A stretch of 64,000 nt of DNA from Euryodendron excelsum. Taxonomy: Eukaryota; Streptophyta; Magnoliopsida; Ericales; Pentaphylacaceae. This document shows positions 37,301 to 50,100 of the stretch, one piece after another (the first letter of the stretch is position 1; each line of letters starts with the position of its first letter). The stretch lies in the NCBI GenBank assembly GCA_033060915.1, contig CM065386.1, positions 2,874,501 to 2,938,500 of the forward strand. The letters are read 5' to 3'. Below the pieces are notes generated by a model that was not told the DNA's origin, did not search any database, and saw nothing but the letters and a program-made list of their open reading frames with translations. Made by a program: the position numbers and the translations under genes.

Positions 37301-40300
37301 ATCGGTTTTCTAATGTATAATAATCTACATGAGCTAACAGAGAAGTTGACTTAAGTTGACTTTTCTAAAGATACTTATACAATTAAAGTAAAAACTTAAT
37401 CGAAACAAATCAACATTATCCAGAGAAGAAGAACTTGGACGAACATTTGATCGACCTAACTTAAAGCCTGTTCATTTGGCCCAAAAAAGTTTGGGGTGAC
37501 CCATCAATGGGTTTCCACAAATTTGTAGGCCATAGAATCTGGACTGAGCTCAAGCTACTCCTAGCTCGGTCCAAACTTAGCTCACCATCGACAACACATA
37601 GATCTTCATTATTTTCCATAGTTCAAAAGATTTTGGTTTTCTCCTTCCACTTGTTCAAATAGTACAAATAATAGTATTTCTACTACATCATGCTTTTTAC
37701 TCCAGTATTATGTTACAATTTGCATCCCCTTCAAGTCTTTTCTTTGATTCTTTCCCTCCAAGCGAGAATGCAAGCTTTGTTATTGGCTTTGTACAAATTA
37801 TGGTCACAAATTTCTGGGATTTTTACACCATAAATCTATTACCACAAGGATCACTTTCTTTGCTTCAAATTATTTAAAGACCTGGACATCACCTATCAAT
37901 TTTGTTGAGTAGTTATCATATAATTAAGCTCTTAGTGCCATCAATTTGTTAATTTTCTAACTTGTTTCTCTGAAATTAAACCAAATACTCATTTAACTGA
38001 ATATTTATTCAGCAAAAAGAATATGAAGTTGGTGTCAATAATATTTAACAAACAGATTTATGATATTTGGGTTATAAGGAGTTTTATCACTCTAGCTTTA
38101 AAGGTTTGGACACTTTGGAAGGTTTGCCAAGTTCAGTTATTCACGAAGCTCATAGTCAATTGATGTGGACCAACCAAAGTCAGTGTGAAGTTCCCAAGAG
38201 GATAGGCCAAGTTTGGAAAAATATGGCGGTTAATAAATCAGCCTTACACAAGATTTGTAGTATAGCTTTGTGCACTATGTTGACTTCGGCAAGAACATAT
38301 ATCCCATATTGCTTCCTTAATGCTTTGTTTGGAGCCCGGATTTATCAAGGGAAAAGCAAAGTTAAAGGAAAAGGTGAAGCAAAGAGAACAAAATCTATGT
38401 GTGATAGAAAAAGAAAATCCAAGAAAGTTAGGCATTTTCCAATGACATAAGTTAAGAATGAAAAAATTAATCAAGGAAAGTTCTTAAACAAGCAGCAGCA
38501 CATTAGCCCGTGAAACTATACAGCAAACATAGACAAAGGGGAGAAAAACTAAATGAAAAACCCGTTGTGAAGAGCATTGAGCATACCTGTAAGAGTGCAG
38601 CAATAGTACCAAAAGAGTTCCATAATAATGGAGCCAAATCTTGAAACAATTCCCTCTTCTAAAAATAAAAACAGAGACAAATACAAGTAGGCAAATCACA
38701 TATGAGAGCAGCAATAGAACCAAAATAACTCCACATGCAAGAAGCCACATCATGAAATAGTTCTTTTGTTCCAAAAGCATAAGAACAAAGGGAGTCTCAA
38801 GTTTATAGTCACATCACTCAAAAGTTGAACAATAATATGACCATAACCGACTTCTCTTTTGGAAGGGAATCGTAATTTGTCATGCAAAAAGCCAAATCAT
38901 GAAATAGTTCTTTTGTTCCAAATACATAAGAACAAAGACAGTCTCAAGTCTCAAGTCTCAAGTTTCTAGTCACGTCACTCAGAAGGTGAACAATAATATC
39001 ACCATAACCGACTTCTCTTTTGGACAAAAACAGAATAGTGATTTGTCATGTAGAATAAGTTATTTTATCTCTGCAGTCAAGGCCAAATGGAGCCATGATA
39101 TCAAGATACTCACTATATCAGCAAAAAATAAACAATTTATTATAAAAAGCATGGGCGGGGGGTAGGCATTGCATTGAACTGCCCACAATGCACTTTTATC
39201 TAGGGGTTGCTGCCACATGCTATACGAATGTGAAAATAGTTACAGTTCACAAAATTTTAAATGGTAAAACTCTTGTCGGATCCATGTTTGTCTCTCTCAA
39301 AATTAGTAGCCTATTATCTTCAAATTCTGCATGAGTTAAATTACCTTCCTGATGTACCCTCAAGTCATTGAAAGACTTAACATTCTTACATGAAGTCATT
39401 GATTTTTGAAACCTAGGGAGAGATACAGGGGCCTGTACCCACATTTTGGTATCTCTAAATTGAAATTTCAAAGTGGTAGCACAGCCTAATTTTGTTCAAA
39501 TGGAAGATATGAAAGATAGTGTTTGCCATGTAAGTAAACTTCTCCAACAAATCCTCTTCATGTCAAATTTTTTGTATATTCATGGGTATATATAGAAGTA
39601 AAATTAGTAACTTAGTATAGATAGATATGTTTTGATTCATTCCAGACTTCCAGTCGTGTTTAACTACTAAAAATTTCAAAACTATTAAAGCTGCTGTGTG
39701 ATTTTAACAGAACAAAGATTGAACTCCACAATCACTTTTATCTGGTTGCTATTGTGGATAAAAAAATTCTGCAAGTTTAATACCCTTGCAACATAAAACA
39801 GGTGGCCTAAAAACCCAATTTTGGTATCTCATGGCCATTATTCAAGAGGAAAAGATTTGATGTCTCCTATACCTTTTAAGCATGGGTTTACAGTGGAGAT
39901 ACAAATGCCCTGTGGGTTTTAGAACCATTACAATCAAACCAAAGCTTATGCTACAAGTAACACTCATTAACAGAGGCGTCAGTGCCTGAATCTGATACTA
40001 GTTCATTGCAGAGTCCTCATGCCAGAAAAATGCTACGTTGAAGTTCGAAAAGAATAAAAATAAAAAATATACAAGAAAAGGCAACAAAATGGTTACCATG
40101 CTTTGAAGAAAGCAAATATCTGTAACTGAGAAATAACATGTATGAACAAAATGAGGAGACTAGGTGAATGAGTTTAAGAACTTAATCATGAAAGCAAAGG
40201 GAAGCAGTTGAAAATTTTGGAATAGCCCGACTAGGATAATAATAAATAATTTAGCTTCAACTAGCAGTAAGCCCTAATGAAAGCACTATATTTGGGAGGT

Positions 40301-41947
40301 AAAGTCAAACATGATGAACAATGATAAGAGAAGCTAAAAGCTCTGGTGCTGTTAAACATATAGGTCTTGAATAGTAATTGAAGTAAAAAGGACTAAAAGA
40401 TAGTCAACCGACTCAAACCCATTAACACACCCAGACGCAAGCCACATGGTCAATGAGTCAGTTCTTACCATTTGATCTCAGATGGACCATTGACTGGTGA
40501 CTGCCACTTAGTCACACAGTTCGGCTGTCAAGGGTGCCAGATTGCGCTCTAAGCCGCGGATTGGTGAATTTGGTGCAAAATCCAGTCAAATCTGCAGTTT
40601 AACTTGGTCGCACTCGCAAACTCTCTGCGGATTGTGTCTCCAACCATTAATTAGTGGCCACGTGGCCTTCCTATGGTGGGGCTGAAACCACCGGATAGAA
40701 TACCATGCACCTTCCCAGGTTTGTTTCAAAATAAGTAAAGTAGAGGGTTTGAACCAGAGACCACATGATGTGAATGAAGTGTTATATATATTTATATTTT
40801 TATACAATTATTTAAGTAATTTTTATACAAAAATGTATTTATAATTATATACATGTGCACCCATTCGCGCACCCGCACCCGCACCAGCACCTGCATTATG
40901 GGACTTAAGACTGCCACTAGCAAGTTTCCCACCTTTTTGTTCCTTCTAAGAAAATATTAAGTTTTATCTAAAGGTAATTTTACTCATTACATCATCAGTA
41001 GTTTTCAACAAGAACAAATTGCACTGAAACCAACAAAATTAGAAGTTCAATGCCTGTCCTTCTAAAGCTAGAGAGAAAGCCCTCTCCCATTCTGGAATTC
41101 TAAACTGCTCCGCACAAGAGGAATCTCAAGTGAATAAATTGTCACAAGCCATAACTCCATTTGCACACCTCTTTCATCCATTTACCTATCGTTTTCGTTT
41201 CAACAATATCGTAGAGTGAAACCCTTTGAAATCAAATACAACCATAATTCGACCCGTTTATGGTCATAATGGCATCACATGCTACTATATCTGCAAGTCA
41301 CCCTTATCATTTTCACCTCCCAAAACCCACGCACGAAGCCAAAAAAATATAAAAAAAAAACTCTAATTTTACATCAAGACCATAACTTTTTCATTTCAAG
41401 AAGTATTCAGCTTAGTAAAGGCGAAATTTTTTTTTTTTTGGAAACCAAAAAAATGAAAGACAGCGCATATCTTCTTGTTTCTCTTTCTTTTTTTTTCTCA
41501 GCAATGAAAAAGAATTGGTTGGCACGAACATTTCAGCAATTGCATATTCGAAGTCACAAAATGGCAAAATTGACAGCAAAATATACTCAATCGTCACACC
41601 TTCAAATCAAAACCCCATGAGAAATTGAAACCTAAGATTTGTGAACTAAAAAAAGGAGAAAATAAATTTTAAATAGTTTTCTCGAGAGAGAATCGTAGTT
41701 CTATCTGTGATAATTTGAAACGAAAAACAGATACAAAGAATCCAGAGGGTGACATATATATGTATACCTTGGAGAGCTCGAGAAGAGCGTTCTCTCTGAG
41801 ATCAGGATTACTGAGATCGAGTACCAACTGCTCGGCCGATTGCATTTTCCGATCCATGTTCCCTTGAGCTCCAACAGCGTTCGCAACCGAGGAGCCGGGA
41901 CCGCCGAACGGAGAGCTAAGGGAAAGAGACTGAGGCAGATTTGCCAT
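31329..41947 (-). CDS. CNOT9: CCR4-NOT transcription complex subunit 9 (CNOT9/RCD1)
   Basis: Nine exons: 41947-41768, 38658-38587, 37230-37141, 35914-35872, 34697-34591, 33494-33399, 32091-31901, 31764-31695 and 31436-31329. Lengths sum to 318 residues with every phase closing. CNOT9 is an armadillo-repeat protein of the CCR4-NOT deadenylase complex. It binds NOT1 and peptide motifs of mRNA-decay regulators, in cytoplasm and nucleus. The sequence follows plant RCD1 almost residue for residue: [126 protein letters not shown] and the end [10 protein letters not shown]. The variable N-terminus (about 35 residues, rich in Ser, Gly and Ala) and the short tail are normal. The ATG at 41947 starts [10 protein letters not shown], the usual plant N-terminus. 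Intron 1 is 3.1 kb and holds exon-2 relics. Confidence 0.97.
32940..33276. mobile_element. DNA-transposon-like MITE in CNOT9 intron 6, 337 bp
   Basis: The left end CTATGTTACCTAGACTCGGG and the reverse complement of the right end, CTATGTTACCTGGACTT, are inverted repeats. Flanks are GCTAACAA and GCTAGCAA, a likely 8-bp target duplication with one change. Both subterminal regions carry repeated GTGTCGGGTG and GTGTCAGGTGTCGAGTGTC motifs. It lies between CNOT9 exons 31901-32091 and 33399-33494. Confidence 0.72.
38703..39045 (-). repeat. Tandem relic copies of CNOT9 exon 2 in intron 1
   Basis: On the minus strand, 38703-38778 reads [13 protein letters not shown] then [10 protein letters not shown], colinear with the real exon 2 ([13 protein letters not shown] then [10 protein letters not shown]) and open over all 24 codons, with 12 identical residues. 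A second, truncated copy lies at about 38883-38925 ([11 protein letters not shown]). The tail of a third is near 39040. Copies and their flanks repeat with a spacing of about 161 bp: the block ACCATAACCGACTTCTCTTTTGG occurs near 38840 and 39001. The acceptor AG and donor GT of the real exon are not preserved in the copies. Confidence 0.8.
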
Positions 41948-42321
41948 AGAAGGCGCGCCCACTTTCCTTCCGTTTTTCCCTCACTTTCTCGCACTTTCTT
42001 GCCGATTCTTTCTAGAGAGATAAGAGAGGTACATAGTAATAAAAAAAGATTTGGCGGTTGCGATTTAATTGAAGGGGTCTGTCGAGTTGTTTCTACACGT
42101 GCTACCCATGCGCGTTAACGTTTCCTAGTGTAAGAAAAACGCTTCTGCTTCCCGTGACGGGGGCGTGTGGTAACGCGCGACCATCTCCCGTGAGGGCCAA
42201 CTTGTGGATGTCTTCAAGGGAGTTACTATGTGGCCGTTGGATCTCCATCGAACGGATCTTGTCATCTGACTTGCTGCACACTGTATCAACCTTAGGCCCA
42301 CAGAATAATAAATAAATAGAA

Positions 42322-42960
42322 CAATTACACTAAAGTAAAGAGATAACCCTCTTAACTTTATAAAAGTAAGCAGATGAACTCCATAATTTTAAGTTAGCGT
42401 ACAAATAGATAAAAATTATTAAATTTAATAAAAATTTTATTATAAGAATATTTTTATTATTTTATTTATAACTTAAAACATTAAAAAGATAATGTAATCT
42501 TTTTATATTAAAATAAAGTGTTGTCTATTAAAATTTTTTTTATTATTTTACCGAGTCATCTTTTTGATATTTTATAAAAAAAGTTTTAGTTATTTAACCA
42601 AGTGGTCTTTTGAATGTTCTAATTTAAAGATATAAAATGATCAAAATATTCTTATGATAGAATTTCGATTAAATCTAATAATTTTCATTATCTTTTTGAC
42701 ATAAAAGAAGGTCAAATTATCTTTTTAATATTTTAAAATTACAGAGGTCATGTGTTCACTTTTAAACCATAGAAGATTATCTGATTTTGACTTAAACCAC
42801 AGTAGGTAAAATATAATTACCAACAATAATTTTAGTTAAATCTAACGACTTCCATCTATTTACACTTTAGTGTAAAATTACAGGGGTCATCTGTTCACTT
42901 TTAAAGTTTAGTAAATCATCTGATTTTAAGTCAAATTACAAGTAATAAAATGTAATTACC
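42322..42960. repeat. AT-rich fold-back element with internal direct repeats
   Basis: Two direct copies of a block of about 90 bp lie at about 42735-42825 and 42868-42960. Each reads AAATTACAG(A/G)GGTCAT then TGTTCACTTTTAAA and ends in TAATTACC. The start of the region (AATTACACTAAAGTAA, AAGTAAGCAGATGAACTCC) resembles the reverse complement of the same block, so the whole can fold back. Probably a MITE cluster. Confidence 0.6.
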
Positions 42961-43046
42961 CCTAAATAAAATTTTCTTTCAAAAGAACAGGTTTCTTTTC
43001 AAAAATAAAAAATAAAGTTTCTTAGCTAACATCAATCGTGACTAAC

Positions 43047-43202
43047 AAAGGAGGATTCAATGTGTGCCCAGCGGCCCCCCCTCAAGTTCGAATTTTTTTT
43101 TTCACTAATAATTTTAGATATTTTTGTCAATTTATCCCTCGTACTGCTAAAATTCTTCTTAGCTAGGTTGCCCCTCAATATCTTTCGTGCCCCCGCCACT
43201 GT
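43047..43202. mobile_element. Small hAT-type MITE (CAGTGGCGG family), 156 bp
   Basis: Flanked by the 8-base direct repeat TGACTAAC at 43039-43046 and 43203-43210. The right end in reverse reads ACAGTGGCGGGGGCACGAAAG, the same terminus as the element at 19741. The left end has degenerated to AAAGGAGGATTC. No coding capacity. Confidence 0.75.
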
Positions 43203-44165
43203 TGACTAACCCCGCCTTTGAGAAAATACACTGTAAAGTATAAATCCATTCTTAGCAGGGCATTAAAAAATGCCTTTTAACCAATGCGAGAATCCATCAG
43301 CTAGACTTTTTGTTTTTTAATTATTTTTTTCTTTGACCAACTACTTCCTCAAAAAACTGTATAGTACTATTGTCACACGAAGCATCGAATTTGATAATAC
43401 TACAGTCCACACAGAATATCAAATTTGAAACCTCGTGTACTAAAAAAGCCACCTGACAATTCAACCATTCTTTGTGGTTGACACGCGATATAGACTTGCA
43501 TAAATCTAACTTCTGCTTTTTATTTATTTATTATAGGCCAAGCATTGCATCATGCAAGCTGTGATCATTCAAAAAAGTTTGAAATCATATACTAATGCTA
43601 ATTAATCTCTAACCATGATCTTAGAAATACAGCTTTCTGCAAACAACATTTCTCAAATGAGGGCAGACTCCCAAACATCAATCCTATAATCTACCTATCA
43701 CATCACACGGCTTGAGTTTTAACCGTTCAAGATCATCTTTGAATCAGATTAATCACAAGATTTAAGCATCCTCAACCAAACGCACAACTTCAGGGCTCAA
43801 GAACCTCCATTTTTGTTGTTCCAAATGTGAAATTTCTTTTAGTCACAAGTCGACCTGAAGAACAAACAGTAATCATTCAATCTACTGGTTCACATAAAGA
43901 TGTCACATAACCAGAATTTTAGAAACAAACAAACTGGGAGTCAGCCACAAGACCAGTGAGTTGTACCTCCGGACACATACGACCAAGGATATGTACAAGC
44001 TTCAATTTAATGGATCACAGCTGAAATCATGCAAATTTTCAGTCAAAATTGAAGGATCAAGGATGTAGGCCACAGATGCTAAACCAGCTTATTGGATCAC
44101 TGGTATTATCTTCAATTCCTGGAGAAACCACACAGAATTCTGCAAGACTGGGAATGCACAAAAGT

Positions 44166-47100
44166 TCATATTCTCAAAATCCTGGTTAATTTGTAGACCT
44201 GCAAGAAAAGAAATGATTAGGTCCAAATCTGCAGACGGGTGCATTTATTAAACCCAAATTATAGACTCCTGTAATCTATGTAACTGAAAAATTAGATTTA
44301 GATGGGAGGTTGCTTTTAAAATAAGCTCTCCTCTGCATAATTCTACTAATGCATAGGTGAGCCACAGAGGCACTACCTCTATGACCTAAGCAGGAGCCAG
44401 AATGTGAATGAGAAAGCGTGATTTTCAAAATACCTCCAGATTTAAAGGGTTGAGCCACAACTAATTGAGTGCCTGGGTTCATTTTTGTGTGCAAACATAT
44501 GTAGCCAGAGAAACACTTAGGGTACTACAAATACTAGGAGAACAATGTTTTCCATAGTTGGCAGCCTCATATCTATTACAAGAGTGGAGCCTCAAAATGT
44601 CAAATTCCATAAAGATTTTTGAACAACTTTAAATCAACAAGAGGAAGCAAGCTTGAAATGGGACTCAAACATGTGGGCTGGGGAAAAGATCAGCTCCTAA
44701 TTGGCCAATTCCATAAGTGCAGAGTGACAGCCAATCTGACAGATTTTGGCCACTAAGAAAAGGACTGGGGTATTGGATTTTTAGTTGGGGCGAAGAATGT
44801 ATTGAATATTCCCCAACTCAAGCATTTCACTCGTATCCAACAAGGTATCAGTGCTCAAGGGGGCTGGAGGAGTCAAATTAGATGAAGTTAGATTCTTCTT
44901 CCGAATTTACTTTCCATAATTCAATGACTAGTAAAAAAAAAACAAAAATAGAAACAAAGAAAAAAATGAAGGACAAATATGTTTAATCTTATTACAGCCT
45001 AAAGAATACTGCGTCAAACCCCCAAACAACAGGAATAAATTGTCTTATCATAATCCCTAGTCCACATAACATCTCAAAATGTTCAATCCCCCAGTTCAGC
45101 TAACCTGAGCACTTCTATTAGGCAGTGCCACCTCCAAACAGTTCCGAAGACCATCAATTCTGATAGAGGAGAAAGAACATGTTAGTAAAGAAGGAAGAAT
45201 AGAAACTAACCACGGAATAATATAGCAATATGCTGCTGGAATGTGCAATGCTGGAAAAGAGGAAAAGAAGCTAATTATTACCTCTTACTAATAGTTCTTT
45301 GAATGTATTGGTCCTGGCCAATAAGTCCTTGACCTCCATATTTCTTTTCATCCGTGTTCAGAATGACCTGCATCAGTCATAAGCTTGTGGAATGGAAAAA
45401 CAAATTGAACCCGAGATTCTAATTCATGAAAGAGTAATCTACTCTTTCGGAAAAAAAGGCAAGAGCAACCATGAAAATATGAAGTTTTCAGATCTAGGGT
45501 TAAAAGAGGAAGCAGATAAAGTTAAAAGGGACATTTTGCTATAGACCCTCCATTTTTTACAAATGTAAGCAATGATATGTATAATTAATCTTTTTGGTAA
45601 GTGAGAATGTAAAGAGACATGTTATTTGCTTGGTAACATATCAACAGAATCTTAGCTACAAACTGAACTAAAGAGAAACCTTATACACCCATGTAAGATC
45701 CCTATACAATAACCTTTTTATGCCATTCTGTTAGACCTTATTCTCTTAATCAGTGGTCATCAGGTCACTTCTTAGTTCTTATGTCACATTCTCAACCAAA
45801 ATTATTTTGCAAACTGCTCCTAATGCCTTCGAATTGAATCATACCACTTATTGTTTACCTTTCTTGCAGAAGAAGAAAACATTTCAATGAGCATTCTCCA
45901 TCATGTTCTCAATTAGTGGTATCTCCGACTTCTCCATGAATCCACTCTTTTCTGAATGTTTTATCCTTAAAACCAATTCCATTATACTCAGAAATAATAT
46001 AAATAGTGCAATTGTTTTCTTAATCATACAAGTATTCCATAACAATTCCAGCCCACTTTCTGCTGGCCTGGCCAAACTCAGAGTAAACCATGCAGCTGCC
46101 CTCCAGCCATCAATAACAGATGCAACATGGCCTTCAAGAGGATTTCTTCCAACAGGTGATGGGCAAAATAATATGATGGTTTTCTTTTATAAATATTATG
46201 AGACAGAAATGAAAAGGATGAAACAATGAAGATAGAAGATAGGAGAAGGAGAATAACAAGATAAGATAGAAGAATAACATAAAAAAGAGAGGAGGAGAGA
46301 GCGCAAGAAAGTCAACTAGAAGACACAAGAGAAAGAATAGAGATAAGAGAGAGGAGATACTTAAAAAAATAATAGATATTAGAGAGAGGAGATATCATAG
46401 AAGAGGAAGAGTTGAAAAGTGACGAAGAAAGAAAAGCCTAGAGAGAGATATGAGAGAAGGCAGAGGGAGAGAAAGGGAGTGGGAGCACAAGATCTATCTA
46501 TGAAGCCAAATTCGTTTTACAAGAAGATATTCTATTTATAGGCTTAAGAGAAGTCAAATAACTCATTGAAACAGTGTAAAACTCTTTCTGCCTAAATAGA
46601 TGGAGAGCTTCAATTCAATCACTAAAGCCACTAAAAAGTCTAAAAGAAAGAAAATACAATAACATCATCTAAAAGACTCATACTAATACTAATCATTTAA
46701 AACGATTGATAAACTTATTTTCTTCTCGTGGATCTCACATAAACTTGACTGCATCAATAACACTGCCACAAAATTATGGATTTACTTTGTTTTCCTCGTT
46801 AGGAGCCATTGCTTGGAGGAATGGAAAAAACTAGGGTCATCAAAACTAAAGACATGATTCAAGTTTGAGGGAAGCCAACAAAAAAAAAAAAAAAACAAGA
46901 GCAAGGTTAGGCTCTGCACCTTGTCCACCACTCCTAGCACCCCAAAGTCCCAGAGTAACAGGATTGACAGTAGGTAATTGTCTACTTTTCAAATTCCCAC
47001 AGCCGGCACCAGCACTTGACTTGTTGGCTGCATCTGATCACTGTTGCCAACAATAGGCAGTGCTGCTTGTTACAGCCACCCAAGCTACAGTCACAATCTG

Positions 47101-50100
47101 ATAACTTATACTGCCTGCCCATCCATTTATGGTGAAGTTACTTATCCACCCACAGTCACTTGGATATTATTATGGCTTGAAACTTCCAAAAACTGTTATA
47201 AACTACCCTAAGCACAGGCATAACCAATTGTGCATATGATTGCCAAAAATGAACCTTCCTCTCTCCAATTGGTCACCCATTATTTTTATAGCTTTACTTG
47301 TCAGGGTCACTTCTATGTTTAAAGCATGAGCTTTACTGTACACATAATATATTGCCAATCATTGATCTGTTACATGTCTATTGGATCATGATCATCCACC
47401 AAATATCATGCCTTTCTTATTTCAGGGCTCACTGTAAACATAATAGTATATCAATATGACGAATTATGATGACCTGTGTGGCATTTGTTATGTTAACCCT
47501 TTTTTGGCCATTCGATAGGAAATAATACAATAATCACCCTAACTATGTGGGGACTTCAACTATTGACCTCAACAATCGAGGTACTTAAAACGAATTAGAT
47601 GCCATTGCTCTTGACAATTCATAGCCACTCCAGTTATGACTCCCATCAAGTTTTGATGGGAGATGCATGTTCTGCACACCCTACTCATATAAAAGGACCA
47701 TCACTAAGATCACTAAGAACAACTGTAGTAAAGTAGAAATACTTAGAAGCTTTAGATTAGCAAAGCAATAAGAAAGTGGCAAAATATCACTTACTTGGTA
47801 CTCTCCAGCTTCTTCCACACCCACACTGTATCTTTCATATGAAGTTGTGGGGTGAAAATTAAATATGAAGAGAAGAGGTCCTCTCAAGTAAGATATCACC
47901 TGTACCAGAGGGATAAATTTCCTTTACTTTTGCGTGATACAAACTAGTTGACGTAATTATGAGCTTTTACACTCAAAGCCAAAAATAGCAAATAGAGTGA
48001 AGCAAAATACGGGCAAATAAGATGAGTACTTCTAAAAGAGAATCATTTTCACATCCACATCAGTTGCATGAGGAAGATTATAAATTACGAATTTCTCCAC
48101 TGGACAGTTATCAAATCTTGTATATAGTTGATAACACATTACCAGTAATGTGACGCACTGCCTTCTCAACATTGGTGATATTATTGAGAAGGATCAACAC
48201 TCTCAAATATATATATGTATAAAAAATCTCAAATATGAAAGTGATATTGAAATAAGGTACATAGCATACCCATGGATTATCCATTTCTTATTAGACCACC
48301 TACAAGAGCAATGGTCAAGGCTATTGGCTTTTCAATTCCCCACACCACATGTATAGAGACAAAAGATACGAGCAAACATATACATTAAGAATACAAGGAG
48401 AGAGTAACTGTACCATAGTAGTATCATTGACATGGTGAATGTTGGGAAGGCTTCTTGAAAGAATTCTTTCATTTTCATCCAAGTTCATCATGTCCTGAGA
48501 AAAAAGCAGTTTAATTTGCTATTAGAAACACACTAGAAAGTCTATTTTATTTGATCACCATGAGCGCTCTTATGAAATCTCTCTCATTAACACAGATGTC
48601 ATATTATATTTGAAACAAATGAACAATAGAAAGAAGAGAAGGCTATACTACGGCAGATTAGTAAGTAACTATAACTAGATAAGATACAGTCACACGGTTA
48701 GATATGAATTGATAAACAAGTACCAAAATTAAACTATTTTGGCCATTTTTCAGCAAATACAATTACATCCCTCTGGGTACATTTGATAAAATTGGAATAA
48801 TACTGCCAATACAGATACTATGCCCAGGCTATTTATAATAACCTAGAGCTCAAACGTCATAAGAAGCATGCAATACCAATGGTAAAATTTCAATGAATGG
48901 TGAAACTGACACCTTATCAAAGGAAAACAAATCACGATGCACTCCGTTTGTCAGCAGATCCCAGCGGCGGTTAGCAAGTGAAAACGAGAAGTTGTTACTT
49001 GGCATTGGGAACTCTACCCTCTGAAACACGAAAAATAGTTAATTGCTTGCATTAAGATCTTTAGGGATGTCGAAGGGAGAGAGACCTCACCTTCGGATGC
49101 CCGAATTCATTGCCCATGAAGTTGAGGTAAGCATTGCAACCAATTGTAAATGTAATTAATCTGATCATCTGAGTCCCAAACAAAAATTATATTCATTTTA
49201 CAGAACCAAAATACACTTATAAAAAAAACAAAGCAACAACTGAACGAAAAGAAGATAGTGAAAAATAAATCACATGCTTTAGAATTGTCTCTCTTAATCT
49301 ACAAGAAAAGGGAGCACCTAGCTTCTAGGCTTATGGGAAAAGGCACATCCAAGGGATACTGACTAACAAAATACCATAGCTGACTTCTGTTTTGGAACAA
49401 AACTTACATATTATGAAGAAAACCAAGGCCAATTTAGATGCCCAATTTTTCAGACAATCTGGAACAGAAACACAACTTCCCAACTCTACCTCCTTCCATT
49501 CTCTCCCTCCCACTCCCAAAAAAAAAAAAAAAAAAAGCAGCTCTAAGTCATTGAAAATTAAAAAATTACCACCACTGAAGCATGTTTTTGCACTGAAAGT
49601 ATCTGTTTTAAATGTAATGTGGATTTATGAAAAAAAAACTACATGGTGTCTAGATGAGACCAAAAAAAAAAAAATTCAGAGAATAATTTTTTAGAATTGT
49701 ATGGGAACAAAAGAAGGATCGTGCATACTTTATGCAGTGAACACCCTCTAAGTAACAATTCCTTTTTGTCAGAAGCATGCTCCATGGTTTCAGCAAACAA
49801 TATTTCTGCAAATGATCGACCTCCAGATATGGACTGCGAGCAAAAGTAACAATGAGACACGTAGTTTTTCATACTACACCATTAAACTAGCAAATTAAAT
49901 GCGGATGTAGCCTTAATATGAAACAAGCGATGATAATTACCTGGTTGTGGCTTTCAGCATACAAAAGCATTTTATGAGCACTATGTCTGTTGCCCATTAA
50001 TGTGCTCACAATCTAGAACAAAGTAAATTAAACAATTGATGCAATAGAAATAAATGAGTACAGTAGCCAAGTTTGAATGAGGAAACAATTAAATCCCATT

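Larger units (their letters stand above)
41948..44165. other. Intergenic between CNOT9 start and BE1-like stop
   Basis: The first few hundred bases upstream of 41947 are the CNOT9 promoter and leader. Then come a direct-repeat or fold-back element (42322-42960) and a small hAT MITE (43047-43202). The 3' UTR of the branching-enzyme-like gene fills the right end. No gene is supported; a 92-codon plus-strand frame at 41840-42118 is antisense to CNOT9 exon 1 and has no domain. Confidence 0.6.

Noticed and set aside
38067..38450. Plus-strand frame of 127 codons in CNOT9 intron 2
   Set aside because: It lies in the intron between CNOT9 exons 2 and 3, has no recognised domain and ends in a Lys-rich run; perhaps decayed transposon, but not supportable.
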